From DATLLN01 sp963809205 (GTDB taxonomy: Bacteria > Actinomycetota > Thermoleophilia > Gaiellales > JAICJC01), in contig CAWEIS010000025.1 of assembly GCA_963809205.1 (NCBI GenBank), positions 434,001 through 498,000 of the forward strand: a stretch of DNA of 64,000 nt, in the 5' to 3' direction. Positions 54,491 to 63,762 of this stretch are shown one piece after another. A program made the translations under genes and the position numbers. Position 1 is the stretch's first letter; each line of letters begins with the position of its first letter. Under the pieces are notes generated by a model that saw only the letters and a program-made list of their open reading frames with translations, made no database searches and was not told where the DNA came from.

Positions 54491-55078
54491 ATGCGCAGAA
54501 TCATCGTCTCGGAGTTCATGTCGGTCGACGGAGTGATGGAGGACCCCGGCGGCGCCGAGGGGTTCGACCGCGGCGGCTGGGCGTTCCAGTTCGACCGTGG
54601 CAGCGAGGGCGACGAGTTCAAGCTGGACGAGGTGATGGATGCCGACGCGATGCTGCTCGGGCGCGTCACCTACGAGGGCTTCGCCGCCGCCTGGCCGGAG
54701 CGTACCGACGATGCCGGCTTCGCCGACAAGATGAACTCGATGCAAAAGTTCGTCGTCTCGAACACGCTGCAGAGCGCGGACTGGAACAACTCGACGATCG
54801 TCTCCGGAGACGTCATCGCCGGAATCCGCGAGCTCAAGCAGGGGGAGGGCGGTGATCTGCTGGTCGCCGGCAGCGCCCGGCTCGTCCACGCATTGATCGA
54901 GAACGGCCTCGTCGACGAGTACCGGCTGATGATCTTCCCCGTCGTGCTCGGCGCGGGCAAGCGGATGTGGGCGGACACCCCGGCCGCCGCCGCGCTCGAG
55001 GTCGTCGACTCCCGCAAGGCGGGGGAGGTGCTGATCGTGGTGCTGCATCCCAAGCAGGCTGAGGCTGCCGCCGGGTGA
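54491..55078 (+). CDS. Dihydrofolate reductase family protein (RibD C-terminal-like)
   Basis: 195 residues: MRRIIVSEFMSVDGVMEDPG, ADAMLLGRVTYEGFAAAWPE, KFVVSNTLQ, GDLLVAGSARLVHALIENGL and YRLMIFPVVLGAGKRMW. This is the YyaP/RibD-C group of NADPH-dependent reductases, not a true folate enzyme. A GGAGG site (54478-54482) precedes ATG 54491, so this mRNA has a leader. Its stop overlaps the AraC start (GTGA). Confidence 0.88.
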   Translation: MRRIIVSEFMSVDGVMEDPGGAEGFDRGGWAFQFDRGSEGDEFKLDEVMDADAMLLGRVTYEGFAAAWPERTDDAGFADKMNSMQKFVVSNTLQSADWNNSTIVSGDVIAGIRELKQGEGGDLLVAGSARLVHALIENGLVDEYRLMIFPVVLGAGKRMWADTPAAAALEVVDSRKAGEVLIVVLHPKQAEAAAG

Positions 55079-55491
55079 GCCCGCCGTCTCCCACCCGCCA
55101 CCTGCAGCGTGCGAAGGACACGGTCGATGCGCGCTATCGCGAGCCGCTGGACGTCGCCGATCTGGCCCGTGCGGCTCACCTGTCGCCGGCACATTTCAGC
55201 CGGGAGTTCACGCGCGCCTTCGGCGAGCCCCCGCACCGGTACCTGCTGACCAGGCGGATGGAGCGCGCCGCCGACCTGCTGCGCAACACCGACCGGTCGG
55301 TGGCAGACATCTGCCTGACCGTCGGGCTGCGCAGCGTCGGATCGTTCACCACGTCGTTCGGCAGGGCGTACGGCATGTCCCCAACCGCGTACCGGGCGTC
55401 GCACCCGCCGGCCCGGGCGCCGATCCCCGCCTGCCTGCTGCAGGCGTACGCCCGTCCCAGCGCAGCACGTTTGGAGAAGACGGCGCGCTGA
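55075..55491 (+). CDS. AraC-family transcriptional regulator (DNA-binding domain only)
   Basis: 138 residues made almost wholly of the two AraC helix-turn-helices: ADLARAAHLSPAHFSREFTR and VADICLTVGLRSVGSFTTSF. No sensor domain is present, so it may respond to abundance or to a partner. It is co-translated with the DHFR-like gene, and is the obvious candidate to bind the 12-bp repeat array upstream of that gene. Confidence 0.88.
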   Translation: MSPPSPTRHLQRAKDTVDARYREPLDVADLARAAHLSPAHFSREFTRAFGEPPHRYLLTRRMERAADLLRNTDRSVADICLTVGLRSVGSFTTSFGRAYGMSPTAYRASHPPARAPIPACLLQAYARPSAARLEKTAR

Positions 55492-55499
55492 CCCGGGGC

Positions 55500-55505
55500 T
55501 AGCGT
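55500..55505 (+). promoter_or_regulatory. TANNNT -10 candidate (TAGCGT), leadered
   Basis: TAGCGT lies 37 bases before ATG 55543, which has its own GGAGG site (55531-55538 region). Confidence 0.35.
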
Positions 55506-55542
55506 TGCCTTCAGCAGGATCACAACGAGACCGGAGGACACC

Positions 55543-55959
55543 ATGCTGAAGTCACTGACCAACGTCAACGTCTGGGTGCACGACCAGGAGGAGGCGCTGG
55601 CCTTCTACACGGACAAGTTGGGGATGGAGGTGCGCGAGGACGTCACCGTTCCCGAGATGGGCAACTTCCGCTGGCTGACGGTCGGCGTTCCCGGCCAGGG
55701 CGATGTGGCGCTGACGCTGATGACGGTTCCCGGCCCGCCCGTGTTCGACGAGGAGACGCGGTCGAAGCTGCTCGACCTGGTGGCGCGTGGCGCGGCCGGC
55801 GGCCTGTTCTTCAACACCGACGACTGCCAGAGCACCTACGAGGAGCTGAAGGGTCGCGGGGTCGAGTTCACGCAGGAGCCGACGGAGCAGCCGTACGGCG
55901 TCGACGCCGGATTCCGCGATCCCAGCGGCAACCAGATGCGCGTGGCGCAGCGCAGCTAG
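55543..55959 (+). CDS. VOC (glyoxalase/bleomycin-resistance) family protein
   Basis: 138 residues with the beta-alpha-beta-beta-beta repeat: LTNVNVWVHDQEEALAFYTD, KLGMEVREDV, LFFNTDDCQSTYEELKGRG and GFRDPSGNQMRV. The last Glu-type metal ligand is replaced in part (DPSGN), so metal binding is uncertain. A GGAGG site precedes ATG 55543. Function in this family ranges from antibiotic binding to isomerases. Confidence 0.87.
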   Translation: MLKSLTNVNVWVHDQEEALAFYTDKLGMEVREDVTVPEMGNFRWLTVGVPGQGDVALTLMTVPGPPVFDEETRSKLLDLVARGAAGGLFFNTDDCQSTYEELKGRGVEFTQEPTEQPYGVDAGFRDPSGNQMRVAQRS

Positions 55960-55965
55960 CGCTCG

Positions 55966-56031
55966 GGTGCCTCCTTCGCTGCGGTAGCCTGGTCGCGCAC
56001 CGACGGGCCAACCGCCAGCGAAGGAGGCGCC
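55966..56031 (+). promoter_or_regulatory. Long inverted repeat that can sequester the ribosome site of the next gene
   Basis: GCCTCCTTCGCTG (55969-55981) is perfectly complementary to CAGCGAAGGAGGC (56016-56028), which contains the GAAGGAGG ribosome site of GTG 56033; flanking bases extend the pairing. A -10 candidate TAGCCT (55985-55990) lies in the loop, so transcripts from it would lack the left arm, while read-through transcripts would fold. Confidence 0.55.
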
Positions 56032-56032
56032 A

Positions 56033-56614
56033 GTGCGCAAGATCCAGACCCAGGGCGTCCACCACATCACGATCGTCGCGGCCGACCGGCAGACGTCGAT
56101 CGACTTCTGGGAGGGCCTGCTCGGGATGCCCTTCGTCTTCGAGCAGCCCAACCTTGACAACGAGGCGGAGAGCCACCTCTACTTCGATCCCGGCGACGGC
56201 CGGCTGATCACGGTGTTCACCAACGAGGAGCGGACGCCCGACCCCGAGCGCGTCAGCACCGATCCGGGATGCGTCCACCACCTCGCCTTCTCGCTGTCGC
56301 AGGCGACGTTCCGGCAGACGGTCGAGCGGCTGGACGAGCGGGGGATCCGGCACAGCGGCGTGAAGGACCGGGGCTTCATGGACTCGATTTACTTCTCGGA
56401 TCCTCTCGGCCTGCTGATCGAGCTTGCGTCCTATCGCTTCGAGCCGCCGTTCGGGTACTCTCATTCGGACGTGTTGCTCGAGGCGCACAAGCTCCGCGTG
56501 GAGCGCGGCGATCACAACATCGCCGAGATCCACCTCGCTGACGCGCTCGAGTTGCTGGTGCTGCGATCACGGCCGTCGCTGTCGGATGACCGGTCGCCCA
56601 AGGATCCGTACTGA
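56033..56614 (+). CDS. VOC-family dioxygenase-like protein
   Basis: 193 residues: GVHHITIVAADRQTSIDFWE (His metal ligand), LGMPFVFEQPNLDNEAESHL, CVHHLAFSLSQATFRQTVER (second His) and SIYFSDPLGLLIELASYRFE (Glu ligand). All three ligands of an extradiol-type or glyoxalase metal site are present. A C-terminal extension follows (HNIAEIHLADALELLVLRS). GTG 56033 has a perfect GAAGGAGG site inside a long inverted repeat. Operon with GST and MetE-like genes. Confidence 0.87.
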   Translation: MRKIQTQGVHHITIVAADRQTSIDFWEGLLGMPFVFEQPNLDNEAESHLYFDPGDGRLITVFTNEERTPDPERVSTDPGCVHHLAFSLSQATFRQTVERLDERGIRHSGVKDRGFMDSIYFSDPLGLLIELASYRFEPPFGYSHSDVLLEAHKLRVERGDHNIAEIHLADALELLVLRSRPSLSDDRSPKDPY

Positions 56615-56628
56615 GCGAGAGGAAAGCC

Positions 56629-57321
56629 ATGGCCGCCATGAAGCTCCACGTGCTGAAGCCGAGCGTCAACAACCTGACGGTGCGGATCTTCGTCCGCGCT
56701 GCCGACCTCGACTTCGAGGAGATCGACGCCTGGGGGAAGACCGGCGAGGACGAGTTCCTGCGCAAGAACCCCGCGCATCTGACGCCGATGATCGAGGACG
56801 ACGGGCTGCCCCGCTCGACGCTCTGGGAGAGCTGCGCGATCATGCAGTACCTGTGCAACAAGCACGGGCTGACGCGCTTCTATCCGACCGATCCGGCGGA
56901 GCGGGCGATGATCGACAGCGCGATGTTCTACCTGATCGGCACGCTCTACCCGCTGGTCGCGCGTGCGACGTACGGCGCGCTGGCCTTCCCGCACTACCCG
57001 GGCGAGGTCGGCCATTCCGAAGCGGCGGACGAGCTGAAGGCGATCGCACAGCAGGTCTCGCAGGACGCGGTCGCCGAGCCGCTCGACGTGTACCGCGCGT
57101 TCTTCCTGGACGGCAAGCGGTTCATCGGCGGCGACCAGCCGTCGATCGCCGACATCCGGCTGGCGGCGACGCTCGAGTTCCTGAACGCGATCGACTACGA
57201 GTTCCCGGAGTGGGCGGCGGAGTACATGCAGGCGATGGAGAGCGAGTTGGGCGAGGCGTACCTCGAGCCGGCCGGCGACGTCCGCGGCTACATCTCGCAC
57301 GTCAGGTCCCAGGCCGTGTGA
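56629..57321 (+). CDS. Glutathione S-transferase family protein
   Basis: 230 residues. The N-terminal thioredoxin-like domain (LHVLKPSVNNLTVRIFVRAA, LTPMIEDDGLPRSTLWESCA with the E-S thiol-binding pair) is followed by an all-helical domain with GDQPSIADIRLAATLEF. Actinobacteria of this kind generally lack glutathione, so the thiol cofactor may be mycothiol or another. Ser/Asn near residue 13 would be the thiol-activating residue. It overlaps the MetE-like start by GTGA. Confidence 0.87.
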   Translation: MAAMKLHVLKPSVNNLTVRIFVRAADLDFEEIDAWGKTGEDEFLRKNPAHLTPMIEDDGLPRSTLWESCAIMQYLCNKHGLTRFYPTDPAERAMIDSAMFYLIGTLYPLVARATYGALAFPHYPGEVGHSEAADELKAIAQQVSQDAVAEPLDVYRAFFLDGKRFIGGDQPSIADIRLAATLEFLNAIDYEFPEWAAEYMQAMESELGEAYLEPAGDVRGYISHVRSQAV

Positions 57322-58346
57322 TCCGGGAGGCGCTGCCAACCAGCCTGGTCGGCTCCTACGCGCAGCCCGACTGGCTGATCGATCGCGAGCGGCTCCGCGA
57401 CCGCTTTCCACCGCGCGTTCGGGCGACCGAGCTGTGGCGCGTCGACCCGCAGTACCTGGAGCAGGCTCAGGACGACGCGACGCTGCTCGCTGTGCGCGAT
57501 CAGGAGCGGGCGGGCCTGGACATCATCACCGACGGCGAGGCGCGCCGCGAGAGCTACTCGAACCGCTTCGCCACGGCGCTCAGCGGCGTCGACATCGACA
57601 ACCCGGGCACGGCGCTCGACCGCAGCGGCCATCCCAACCCGGTGCCCCGCGTCGTTGGCCCGGTCGAGCGGATGCATCCGGTGCAGGTGCGCGACGTCCA
57701 GTTCTTGCGGGACAACACGAGCAAGCCGATCAAGATCACGGTGCCGGGGCCTTTCACGATGTCACAGCAGGCGCAGAACGACTTCTACGACGACGAGGGC
57801 GAGCTGGCGCTGGCCTATGCCGGCGCCGTCCACGACGAGATCGCCGACCTGTTCGCCGCGGGGGCGGATATCGTCCAGATCGACGAGCCGTACATGCAGG
57901 CGCGGCCGGAGAAGGCCCGGGACCACGGCATCGCGGCGCTCCAGCGGGCGCTCGACGGGATCGAGGGCACAACAGCTGTGCACATCTGCTTCGGCTACGC
58001 CGCGATCATCCACGGCCGACCCTCCGAGTACTCCTTCCTGCCCGAGCTCGACGCCGTCGCCTGCGACCAGGTCTCGATCGAGACGGCGCAGTCGGGCATC
58101 GACACGGCGGTGATCGCAAAGCTGCCCGGCAAGCGCATCATCCTCGGTGTGATCGACCTCGACGACCTGGCCGTCGAGTCGCCCGAGATCGTCGCCGACC
58201 GGATCCGCCGTGCGTTGCCCTACAAGACTGTGCGGGAACTGGTCGCGGCGCCGGACTGCGGGATGAAGTACCTGCCGCGCGACGTTGCGTACGGCAAGCT
58301 CGAGTCGATGGTGGCGGGTGCGCAGCTCGTCAGATCGGCGGACTGA
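57318..58346 (+). CDS. MetE-like cobalamin-independent methyltransferase (C-terminal domain)
   Basis: 342 residues of the UROD/MetE-like barrel, corresponding to the catalytic half of MetE without its N-terminal domain. Zinc ligands are visible: His and Cys in VHICFG, Glu in the following strand region, and Cys in APDCGMKYL. TDGEARRESYSNRF and VQIDEPYMQARPEK bind substrate. Lone C-terminal MetE proteins often demethylate or cleave small thioether or coenzyme M-like compounds. Its coupling to a GST suggests thiol transfer chemistry rather than methionine synthesis; that is inference. Confidence 0.87.
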   Translation: MIREALPTSLVGSYAQPDWLIDRERLRDRFPPRVRATELWRVDPQYLEQAQDDATLLAVRDQERAGLDIITDGEARRESYSNRFATALSGVDIDNPGTALDRSGHPNPVPRVVGPVERMHPVQVRDVQFLRDNTSKPIKITVPGPFTMSQQAQNDFYDDEGELALAYAGAVHDEIADLFAAGADIVQIDEPYMQARPEKARDHGIAALQRALDGIEGTTAVHICFGYAAIIHGRPSEYSFLPELDAVACDQVSIETAQSGIDTAVIAKLPGKRIILGVIDLDDLAVESPEIVADRIRRALPYKTVRELVAAPDCGMKYLPRDVAYGKLESMVAGAQLVRSAD

Positions 58347-58352
58347 GACGCG

Positions 58353-58772
58353 TCAGCCGGCGGCCGTCTGCCCGTGCTGGGCGCCGGCCCGGCCGCGCGC
58401 GATCGCCTCGAGCCGTTCCGCGACCTCGGGCGCCAGCACCTGCAGCTCGCGAAAGCGGGTGCCGAACATCGCGATCACGCGCACCTCGGTGTCGGCGAAG
58501 ACGTCGGCAGTGCGGCGGCCTTCGCCGACCAGCGCGATCTCACCGAACACGTCGCCCGGCCGCAGCTCGCCGAGCGAGGCGCCCTCGTGCTCGACTCGGG
58601 CACGGCCGTGGTCGAGGATGAAGAACGCATAGCCGGACGCCCCCTCGCGCGTCAGCCGGGTTCCGGGAGGGTGCTCCTCGACATCGAACCACGACGCGAT
58701 CGTGTCGAGTTGGTCGGCGGAGACGCCCTCGAAGATCGGGATCTGCGAGAGCCGCTGGGGATCGGGATGCAT
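58353..58772 (-). CDS. Cyclic nucleotide-binding domain protein
   Basis: 139 residues, a single cNMP-binding barrel: IPIFEGVSADQLDTIASWFD, GYAFFILDHGRARVEHEG, and the phosphate-binding cassette GDVFGEIALVGEGRRTADV (Glu and Arg that contact cyclic nucleotide). No DNA-binding domain. ATG 58772 is chosen for the GGAGG site 6 bases upstream; ATG 58793 would add MRFPEAP. A cNMP-thioredoxin reductase fusion lies 450 bases away. Confidence 0.85.
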   Translation of the reverse strand: MHPDPQRLSQIPIFEGVSADQLDTIASWFDVEEHPPGTRLTREGASGYAFFILDHGRARVEHEGASLGELRPGDVFGEIALVGEGRRTADVFADTEVRVIAMFGTRFRELQVLAPEVAERLEAIARGRAGAQHGQTAAG

Positions 58773-58816
58773 CGGTGCCTCCGGAAAGCGCATGAATGGG
58801 CGGCCAGTGTACCGGC

Positions 58817-59203
58817 CTAATACTCGTCGTTCTGCGGCAGGTCGTCAGTGATCTCGTACCACGGCGCCTTCGACCCGACGAAGATGTGCTCGGTCGGCCG
58901 GATCGACGGCTCGTCGGCCAGCGATCCCATCGCCACGTGCACCCACGCGCCCTCGCGGACGACGGAGAACAGCAGTGAGCCGCAGCGGCCGCACCGGGTG
59001 TGGTGCTCGTCCGCCTCGCCGACGATCATCAGCCCCCGCTCGCCCTCGACCACGTCGAGCTTCTCGCGCTCGATCCCGGCGAACGCCTTGAACGCGGAGC
59101 CGGTCGCGGCACGGCAGTTCGAGCAGTGGCAGTTCGCGGCGTAGCGGAACTCGTCGGCGACCCGGTAGCGGATGTCTCCGCACTCGCACCGGCCTTCGAG
59201 CAT
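58817..59203 (-). CDS. GFA/CENP-V family zinc protein
   Basis: 128 residues with the GFA Cys pattern: GRCECGDIRY, NCHCSNCRAATGSAF, and HTRCGRCGSLLFS. These ligands bind two zinc ions. The family was named for glutathione-dependent formaldehyde activation, but most members have unknown function. ATG 59203 has GAGGTG upstream; ATG 59221 in frame is alternative. It follows the cNMP-thioredoxin reductase gene directly. Confidence 0.87.
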   Translation of the reverse strand: MLEGRCECGDIRYRVADEFRYAANCHCSNCRAATGSAFKAFAGIEREKLDVVEGERGLMIVGEADEHHTRCGRCGSLLFSVVREGAWVHVAMGSLADEPSIRPTEHIFVGSKAPWYEITDDLPQNDEY

Positions 59204-59221
59204 TCGCACCTCGCCTGCCAT

Positions 59222-60871
<1,650 letters not shown>

Positions 60872-60915
60872 ACGCGCGCGCCCCTCACCCGATGCGTCGT
60901 TGCCGCCACGACCCA

Positions 60916-60946
60916 AGCCTACCCGCACGGGGGCGTGCGGTAGCCT
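60916..60946. promoter_or_regulatory. Divergent TAGGCT (-) and TAGCCT (+) -10 boxes
   Basis: TAGGCT on the minus strand (60921-60916) would give the cNMP-TrxR mRNA a ~40-base leader. TAGCCT on the plus strand (60941-60946) lies 9 bases before GTG 60956. Confidence 0.45.
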
Positions 60947-60955
60947 GGCTCCGCC

Positions 60956-62155
60956 GTGAGCGAGCTCTACGATCACCCGTCGCACGAGCCGGTGACGGAC
61001 ACGGCGTGGAGCGAGGCGGCCGCCCGGGCGGCGATCGGCGAGATCGCCGCCGACGCAGAGGCGGCCTTCGATCCCGAGACGTTGTGGCACGCGCATCCGC
61101 TGGACACGGACGGCGGGCCGCTGCCATCGCCGACCGGCTTCTACCTCGGGGCGTCGGGCGTCATCTGGGCGCTGGACGCATTGCGTCGTGCCGGGGCGGT
61201 CGAGCGGCGGCGCGACTGGCCGGAGGTTGCCGCCGGGCTGCCCGACCGCTACGCGGCGGCGCCCGACCTGCCCGAGTGGACGGGCGGTGGCGCCGTGCCG
61301 TCGCTGCTGGTCGGTGAGGCGGGCATCCTGCTGGTTGCCCACCGGCTGGCACCGGCGCAGTGGCAGGTCGACCGGCTGCTCGAGGTCGTGTGCGGGAACG
61401 TGCACAACCCGACGCGGGAGCTGATGTGGGGCTCACCGGGAACGATGCTGGCGGCGCAGCTGATGCACGAGCGGGCACGCGACGACCGCTTCGCCGACGC
61501 CTGGCGCGAGTCCGCGGACTGGCTCTGGGACGAGTGGGGCGACGAGCTGTGGCTGCAGGACATGTACGGCCAGCTGCGGCACTACGTCGGCCCGGGTCAC
61601 GGATTCGCCGCGAACGTCATGGTGCTCGCCCGGGGCGGGCTGCTCCACCGCGCCCGCCGGGCGGAGCTGGAGCGCCGGTCGGTCGACGTGCTGCGCAAGC
61701 TCGCCCAGCGCGACGGCGACCTCGTGCAGTGGCCGGCGACGCTCGAGTTCACCCGGCCTTCGTCGGGGATCCGCACGCAGTGGTGCCACGGCGCTCCGGG
61801 GATCGTCACCTCGCTGGCTGCCATCGCCCCCGGCGACGACGAGCTGACCGGGCTGCTGACCGGTGGCGGCGAGCTCACGTGGCGGGCCGGGCCGCTGGTC
61901 AAGGGGCCGGGGCTGTGCCACGGCACGGCCGGCAACGGCTACGCGTTCCTGAAGCTGCTCGACCGGACCGGCGACGAGCGCTGGCTCGAGCGTGCCCGCG
62001 CCTTCGGCATGCACGCGGCGGGCCAGGTGCGGACCGCGCGCGAGCAGCACGGGCAGGGCCGCTACTCGCTGTGGACCGGTGACATCGGCGTCGCGCTGTA
62101 CCTGTGGGGGTGCATCACCGCCGACTCGTCGATGCCCGCCCTGGATGGCATCTAG
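60956..62155 (+). CDS. LanC-like protein (lanthionine synthetase C family), stand-alone
   Basis: 399 residues forming the alpha/alpha barrel of LanC/LANCL proteins. Zinc ligands are recognisable: Cys in TQWCHGAPGIVTSLA and the Cys-His pair in GPGLCHGTAGNGYAFLK. GPGHGFAANVMVLARG and YSLWTGDIGVALYLWGC are further GxxG-type repeats. No LanB, LanM, kinase or recognisable precursor peptide is nearby, so it is probably a LANCL-type enzyme with a cellular rather than lantibiotic role. Start by a TAGCCT box. Confidence 0.85.
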   Translation: MSELYDHPSHEPVTDTAWSEAAARAAIGEIAADAEAAFDPETLWHAHPLDTDGGPLPSPTGFYLGASGVIWALDALRRAGAVERRRDWPEVAAGLPDRYAAAPDLPEWTGGGAVPSLLVGEAGILLVAHRLAPAQWQVDRLLEVVCGNVHNPTRELMWGSPGTMLAAQLMHERARDDRFADAWRESADWLWDEWGDELWLQDMYGQLRHYVGPGHGFAANVMVLARGGLLHRARRAELERRSVDVLRKLAQRDGDLVQWPATLEFTRPSSGIRTQWCHGAPGIVTSLAAIAPGDDELTGLLTGGGELTWRAGPLVKGPGLCHGTAGNGYAFLKLLDRTGDERWLERARAFGMHAAGQVRTAREQHGQGRYSLWTGDIGVALYLWGCITADSSMPALDGI

Positions 62156-62215
62156 GCGTGGAGTCTCCCGCACGACGTGGTCGTCGCCCCGGGCGAGGGG
62201 AAGCCCAGTGCGCCA

Positions 62216-62221
62216 TAGAGT
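62216..62221 (+). promoter_or_regulatory. TANNNT -10 box (TAGAGT), leaderless start
   Basis: TAGAGT lies 6 bases before GTG 62228. Confidence 0.5.
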
Positions 62222-62227
62222 GGGCGG

Positions 62228-63226
62228 GTGCGCACACCTCCCGATGATCTCGATCCAGGCACGCTGACCGAGGCGCTGGCCGACGGCTGGGGCATCGCCG
62301 TCGACCGCATCGAGTACGCCCCGGTGGGCGCCGGCAGCCACCACTGGACGGTGGCCGCCGCGGACGACCGGCGTGCGTTCGCCACGGTCGACCACCTCGG
62401 CCAGAAGGCGTGGCTGGGCGACGATCCGGACGCGGCGTTTGCCGGCCTGCGCGCGGCGCTCGACACCGCTGTCGCCCTCGCCGGCTCCGGGCTCGGATTC
62501 GTGGTCGCGCCGCTGCCGTCGCGAGCCGGTGAGTCCCTGCGGCGGATCGGCGAGCTCTACGCCCTCGCGGTGTACCCGTTCGTGGACGGGACCGCCGGTC
62601 GGTTCGACGACCTACCGAACGCGGTCGGCGTGGTCGACATGCTGGTCGCCGTCCACGGCGCGACCCCGGCTGCGCCGCCGGATGCCAACGTCGCCGGCCT
62701 GTCGCTGCCTGGCGGGCAGCACATCGAGATGGCGCTGAGCGACGCAGGCGTCTGGCTGGGTGGGCCCTACTCGCAGCCCGCCCAGCGGGCATTCGATGCG
62801 CATCGCGACGACGTCGTCGAGCTGCTGGGGCTGGCCCGCCGTCTGGCCGCTGCCGTGCGGGCGCGCGGCCGAGCGGGCGTCGTCACGCACGGCGAGCCAC
62901 ACCCGGCCAACATCCTGACAACCGCCGGCGGGAAGGTGCTGGTCGACTGGGACACGGTCGCACTGGCGCCGCCGGAGCGCGACCTGTGGATGCTGGCGCA
63001 AACGCCCGACGACGACGCGGCCGTCGCCTACGCCGAGGCGACCGGACGCGCGGCGGACGCGAACGCCCTCGACTTCTTCCGGCTCACCTGGGATCTCAAG
63101 GATCTCGCCGAGTACCTCAACGTGCTGCGCGCACCGCATGTGGAGAGCGAGGACACGGCCCGGGAGCTCCGCGGTCTGGAGCACTGTGTCTCGATCCGCG
63201 ACGACTGGGCAGCGTTGCTGCGCTGA
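62228..63226 (+). CDS. Aminoglycoside phosphotransferase-like kinase with HGE catalytic loop
   Basis: 332 residues of the APH/choline-kinase fold. Catalytic loop VVTHGEPHPANIL has Glu where APH kinases have the catalytic Asp (HGD), then VLVDWDTVALAPPERDLWM provides the metal-binding Asp. The nucleotide loop is around APVGAGSHHWTV. It may phosphorylate a small molecule or be a weak or inactive kinase. The HGE form occurs in some actinobacterial relatives, so it need not be an error. Confidence 0.82.
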   Translation: MRTPPDDLDPGTLTEALADGWGIAVDRIEYAPVGAGSHHWTVAAADDRRAFATVDHLGQKAWLGDDPDAAFAGLRAALDTAVALAGSGLGFVVAPLPSRAGESLRRIGELYALAVYPFVDGTAGRFDDLPNAVGVVDMLVAVHGATPAAPPDANVAGLSLPGGQHIEMALSDAGVWLGGPYSQPAQRAFDAHRDDVVELLGLARRLAAAVRARGRAGVVTHGEPHPANILTTAGGKVLVDWDTVALAPPERDLWMLAQTPDDDAAVAYAEATGRAADANALDFFRLTWDLKDLAEYLNVLRAPHVESEDTARELRGLEHCVSIRDDWAALLR

Positions 63227-63228
63227 CG

Positions 63229-63696
63229 TCAGCGCCGGACCGCGACGATCGCTGCAGCGGTCGGCGTCGTCTGGATCTCGGCAGCGGCGAGCCGCGGGTC
63301 GCGGAGCAGGAACTCGCGCACGGGGTCGCCATCGACCGGCGACCCGGGGGTGAGGTCGTCCTTGACCAGCACTCCACCGTGTGCCAGCAGTCGCATGATC
63401 GCCTCCCAGTCGTAGACGCCGCCGTCGGCGAAGACCAGGCCGAACGGGCTGCGCCCGCGCAGCAGCTCGTAGGCGTCGCCCTCCATCGCCTCGACGTTGT
63501 CCAGCCCGGCGAGGCGCTCGCGGGCAACGGCGGCGCGGTCGGCGTCGCGCTCGACCGTGACGACGCTCCGCGCCGTCTCCGCCATCGCGGCCGCACCCTC
63601 TCCGAACGCCGTCCCCAGCTCGGCCACGTCGCGTCCCGCGGCGAGCGCGCGCAGCAGCGAGCGGACGGCGGGGATCGAGCTGCCGCCGTCCGTCAT
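63229..63696 (-). CDS. O-methyltransferase-like SAM-dependent methyltransferase
   Basis: 155 residues. SAM motif I is VAELGTAFGEGAAAMAE, followed by VVTVERDADRAAVARERLAG and a FADGGVYDWEAI strand, as in caffeoyl-CoA-type O-methyltransferases, though shorter than the usual ~200. Another frame upstream (YIDDQPVPFPDVELRSAIG) ends exactly at this start (ATGA), and TACCGT at 63733-63728 precedes an in-phase GTG at 63719 by 8 bases, so the N-terminus may be split off by a frameshift. Confidence 0.75.
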   Translation of the reverse strand: MTDGGSSIPAVRSLLRALAAGRDVAELGTAFGEGAAAMAETARSVVTVERDADRAAVARERLAGLDNVEAMEGDAYELLRGRSPFGLVFADGGVYDWEAIMRLLAHGGVLVKDDLTPGSPVDGDPVREFLLRDPRLAAAEIQTTPTAAAIVAVRR

Positions 63697-63750
63697 CCGA
63701 TTGCGCTCCGGAGCTCCACGTCCGGAAACGGTACCGGCTGGTCATCGATG

Positions 63751-63756
63751 TACGCT
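63751..63756 (+). promoter_or_regulatory. TANNNT -10 box (TACGCT), leaderless start
   Basis: TACGCT lies 6 bases before ATG 63763. Confidence 0.5.
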
Positions 63757-63762
63757 GCCGCC

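Noticed and set aside
62156..62227. Possible lanthipeptide precursor next to the LanC-like gene
   Set aside because: The gap is 72 bases, with no ORF rich in Ser/Thr/Cys on either strand.
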